Of a DNA stretch of 64,000 nt, positions 62,621 to 64,000 are shown one piece after another. The translations under genes and the position numbers were made by a program. Origin of the DNA: Microbulbifer aggregans (GTDB lineage Bacteria > Pseudomonadota > Gammaproteobacteria > Pseudomonadales > Cellvibrionaceae); contig NZ_CP014143.1 in the NCBI RefSeq assembly GCF_001750105.1, positions 558,001-622,000 of the forward strand, in the 5' to 3' direction. Numbering within the stretch: position 1 is the stretch's first letter; the number at the start of each line of letters is the position of its first letter. The notes beneath the pieces are model-generated. The model was not told the origin of the DNA, did no database searches, and was given only the letters and a program-made list of their open reading frames with translations.

Positions 62621-64000
62621 ATGAAAAAGCTGTCTCACCTTCTGCCCCCGTTTGCCGTCACACTACTCTCCGCAGCGATCCTGAGTGCCTGCGGAGCCAA
62701 AGATAACGGGGAGACGGTGAATACCGGGGATCAGCCCGCGCCGGTCTCAGAGAGCATAACCAGTGCGGAACCAGAAGCCGCCAAATCCAGTGGTCGTGCT
62801 GATGCGCCAGAGCTGACGGATCAATATGCCAAATGGCGTAAACAGCAAATCGCCAACGTGGATTACTCCATCTCGGTAGCCCTGGATGATAAGAACGAGT
62901 CTTTTTCTGGCACCGTGATAGCGGATACCAAGCTAGCAAAGGCACTGGAACAACCGCTGACAATTGACTTCACCGGCGGTAGGGTGGAATCAGTGGCTGT
63001 TGATGGCAAGGAGGTACCTTTCCAGTACAACGACTACTTTATCAGCATCGCGCCGGAACACCTGAAGACCGGTGACAATCAGATCAGAATCACCTACAGC
63101 CATCCCTACTCCACCGACGGCTCTGGACTGCATCGCTTCCAGGACCCCGAAGATGGCAATGTTTATCTCTACACGCACTTTGAGCCCTACAAGGCCAACC
63201 GCTTCTTCCCCCACTTCGATCAGCCCGACCTGAAAGCGCGCTATACGGTAGATGTGAAGGCACCCGCCGACTGGCAGGTTGTCACCACCGCGCGGGAAGA
63301 GAAGATTGAGGACACCGATGACGGCTACCGCCACTGGCACTTCCCACAAACAAAGAAGTTTTCATCCTACATCTTCCCGCTCCACGCCGGCCCATACAAA
63401 GTCTGGGAAGATGATGCCGATGGTATTCCGCTGCGCCTGATGGCTCGCCAGACTCTGGCTGCCGATGTCAAACCGCAAGACTGGTTCACATTCACCCAGC
63501 AGTCCTTTGAGTTCTTCCAGGATTACTTCGATATCGAGTATCCATTTGAAAAATACGATCAGGTGATCGTGCCCGACTTCACCATTGGCGCCATGGAGAA
63601 CGTGGCGGCCGTCACCTTCAATGAAGGCTACGTGTCCCGCGGTGATAAGACGCAAGCCGAGCGCCAGCGACTGGCTAATGTAATTGCCCATGAGATGGCC
63701 CACATGTGGTTCGGCGACCTGGTGACCATGGACTGGTGGAACGGCCTGTGGCTCAAAGAGAGCTTTGCGACTTACATGGCCTATCTGGCGCTGGCGGAGA
63801 ACAGCGAGTTCGACGATGTTTGGGAGAATTTTTACCTACGCACCAAACAATGGGCTTACGATTCCGATGAACTCGTGACGACCCATCCCATCGAACTGCC
63901 GGTGGCCAACACCGCCGAAGCCTTCTCCAACTTCGACGGCATCACCTACGGTAAAGGGGGCTCGGTACTCAGGCAGCTGCCCTTCTACCTGGGTAAAGAG
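62621..64000 (+). CDS. Second M1 family aminopeptidase lipoprotein (partial, cut by window end)
   Basis: Open from ATG 62621 for 460 codons to the window edge with no stop, so the 3' part is missing. It has its own lipoprotein signal (MKKLSHLLPPFAVTLLSAAILSAC) with GGAGTT before it. GAMENVAAVTFNEGYV and HEMAHMWFGDLVTMDWWNGLWLKES are intact, so it should be active. It is a tandem paralog of the preceding gene, sharing long blocks (NDYFISIAPEHLK, HFDQPDLKARYT) but with a different N-terminal linker. Confidence 0.92.
   Translation, partial: MKKLSHLLPPFAVTLLSAAILSACGAKDNGETVNTGDQPAPVSESITSAEPEAAKSSGRADAPELTDQYAKWRKQQIANVDYSISVALDDKNESFSGTVIADTKLAKALEQPLTIDFTGGRVESVAVDGKEVPFQYNDYFISIAPEHLKTGDNQIRITYSHPYSTDGSGLHRFQDPEDGNVYLYTHFEPYKANRFFPHFDQPDLKARYTVDVKAPADWQVVTTAREEKIEDTDDGYRHWHFPQTKKFSSYIFPLHAGPYKVWEDDADGIPLRLMARQTLAADVKPQDWFTFTQQSFEFFQDYFDIEYPFEKYDQVIVPDFTIGAMENVAAVTFNEGYVSRGDKTQAERQRLANVIAHEMAHMWFGDLVTMDWWNGLWLKESFATYMAYLALAENSEFDDVWENFYLRTKQWAYDSDELVTTHPIELPVANTAEAFSNFDGITYGKGGSVLRQLPFYLGKE

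Overview
The window is 64 kb of chromosomal sequence, about 60% G+C by eye, from a Gram-negative gammaproteobacterium. Three conserved neighbourhoods support this: HAD hydrolase / rppH / ptsP; ygfB-pepP-ubiH-ubiI divergent from a coiled-coil gene, zapA, 6S RNA and 5-formyltetrahydrofolate cyclo-ligase; and ilvA divergent from rpiA. A TonB-dependent receptor, a FadL-type porin, lipoprotein M1 peptidases and CryDASH/FeS photolyases fit a marine heterotroph. A relative of Microbulbifer or another Cellvibrionales genus is my inference, not a proven assignment. I saw no tRNA, rRNA, CRISPR array, prophage or insertion sequence. The window holds mostly core genome, with accessory metabolic islands in the second half.

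Layout. 0-6.5 kb: RNA 5'-end processing (rppH), nitrogen PTS (ptsP), glycine cleavage (gcvT, gcvH; gcvP is not here) and a 2OG-Fe(II) prolyl hydroxylase-like gene. 6.5-9.8 kb: CBS protein, CNNM-type membrane protein and rhomboid protease. 9.8-16.4 kb: ubiquinone/pepP operon, the ZapA pair, 6S RNA, fau and a 46-residue membrane microprotein. 16.6-23.2 kb: ilvA, rpiA, a lytic-transglycosylase-like lipoprotein, a DUF4168 protein, two regulators and a DUF937-OmpA fusion. 23.4-29.2 kb: a beta-oxidation operon (thiolase, FadB-like, acyl-CoA dehydrogenase, CoA-transferase/racemase). 29.2-33.8 kb: a light/DNA-repair group (DUF2256, CryDASH, FeS-type photolyase, VF530, PCP_red-like protein). 34-41.2 kb: single genes (MsbA-like ABC exporter, GFA, VOC, APC permease, GST, DUF4242, cold-shock protein). 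41.7-44.4 kb: a purine uptake/salvage operon (Tsx-like porin, NCS2 permease, phosphoribosyltransferase). 44.6-46.1 kb: a membrane Ser/Thr kinase with a repeat-containing outer domain. 46.3-56.2 kb: a candidate beta-alanyl-peptide utilisation locus. 56.3-64 kb: phosphatase/GNAT pair, small lipoprotein, FadL-type porin, a long inverted repeat and two tandem M1 peptidases, the second cut by the window end.

The most coherent possible new system is at 46.3-56.2 kb. A TonB receptor, an MFS carrier and an autoproteolytic P1/S58 (BapA/DmpA-type) aminopeptidase form one operon, next to an AraC regulator. A LysR regulator then lies divergent from an omega-amino acid:pyruvate aminotransferase and a CoA-acylating (methyl)malonate-semialdehyde dehydrogenase. 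Together they could import beta-alanyl peptides, release beta-alanine and convert it to acetyl-CoA. Secondary leads are an unusual basic N-terminal extension on RppH, a perfect 22-bp palindrome in front of the ygfB-pepP-ubi operon, paired palindromes in the LysR/aminotransferase promoter region, and a 103-bp hairpin-forming element upstream of the M1 peptidases.
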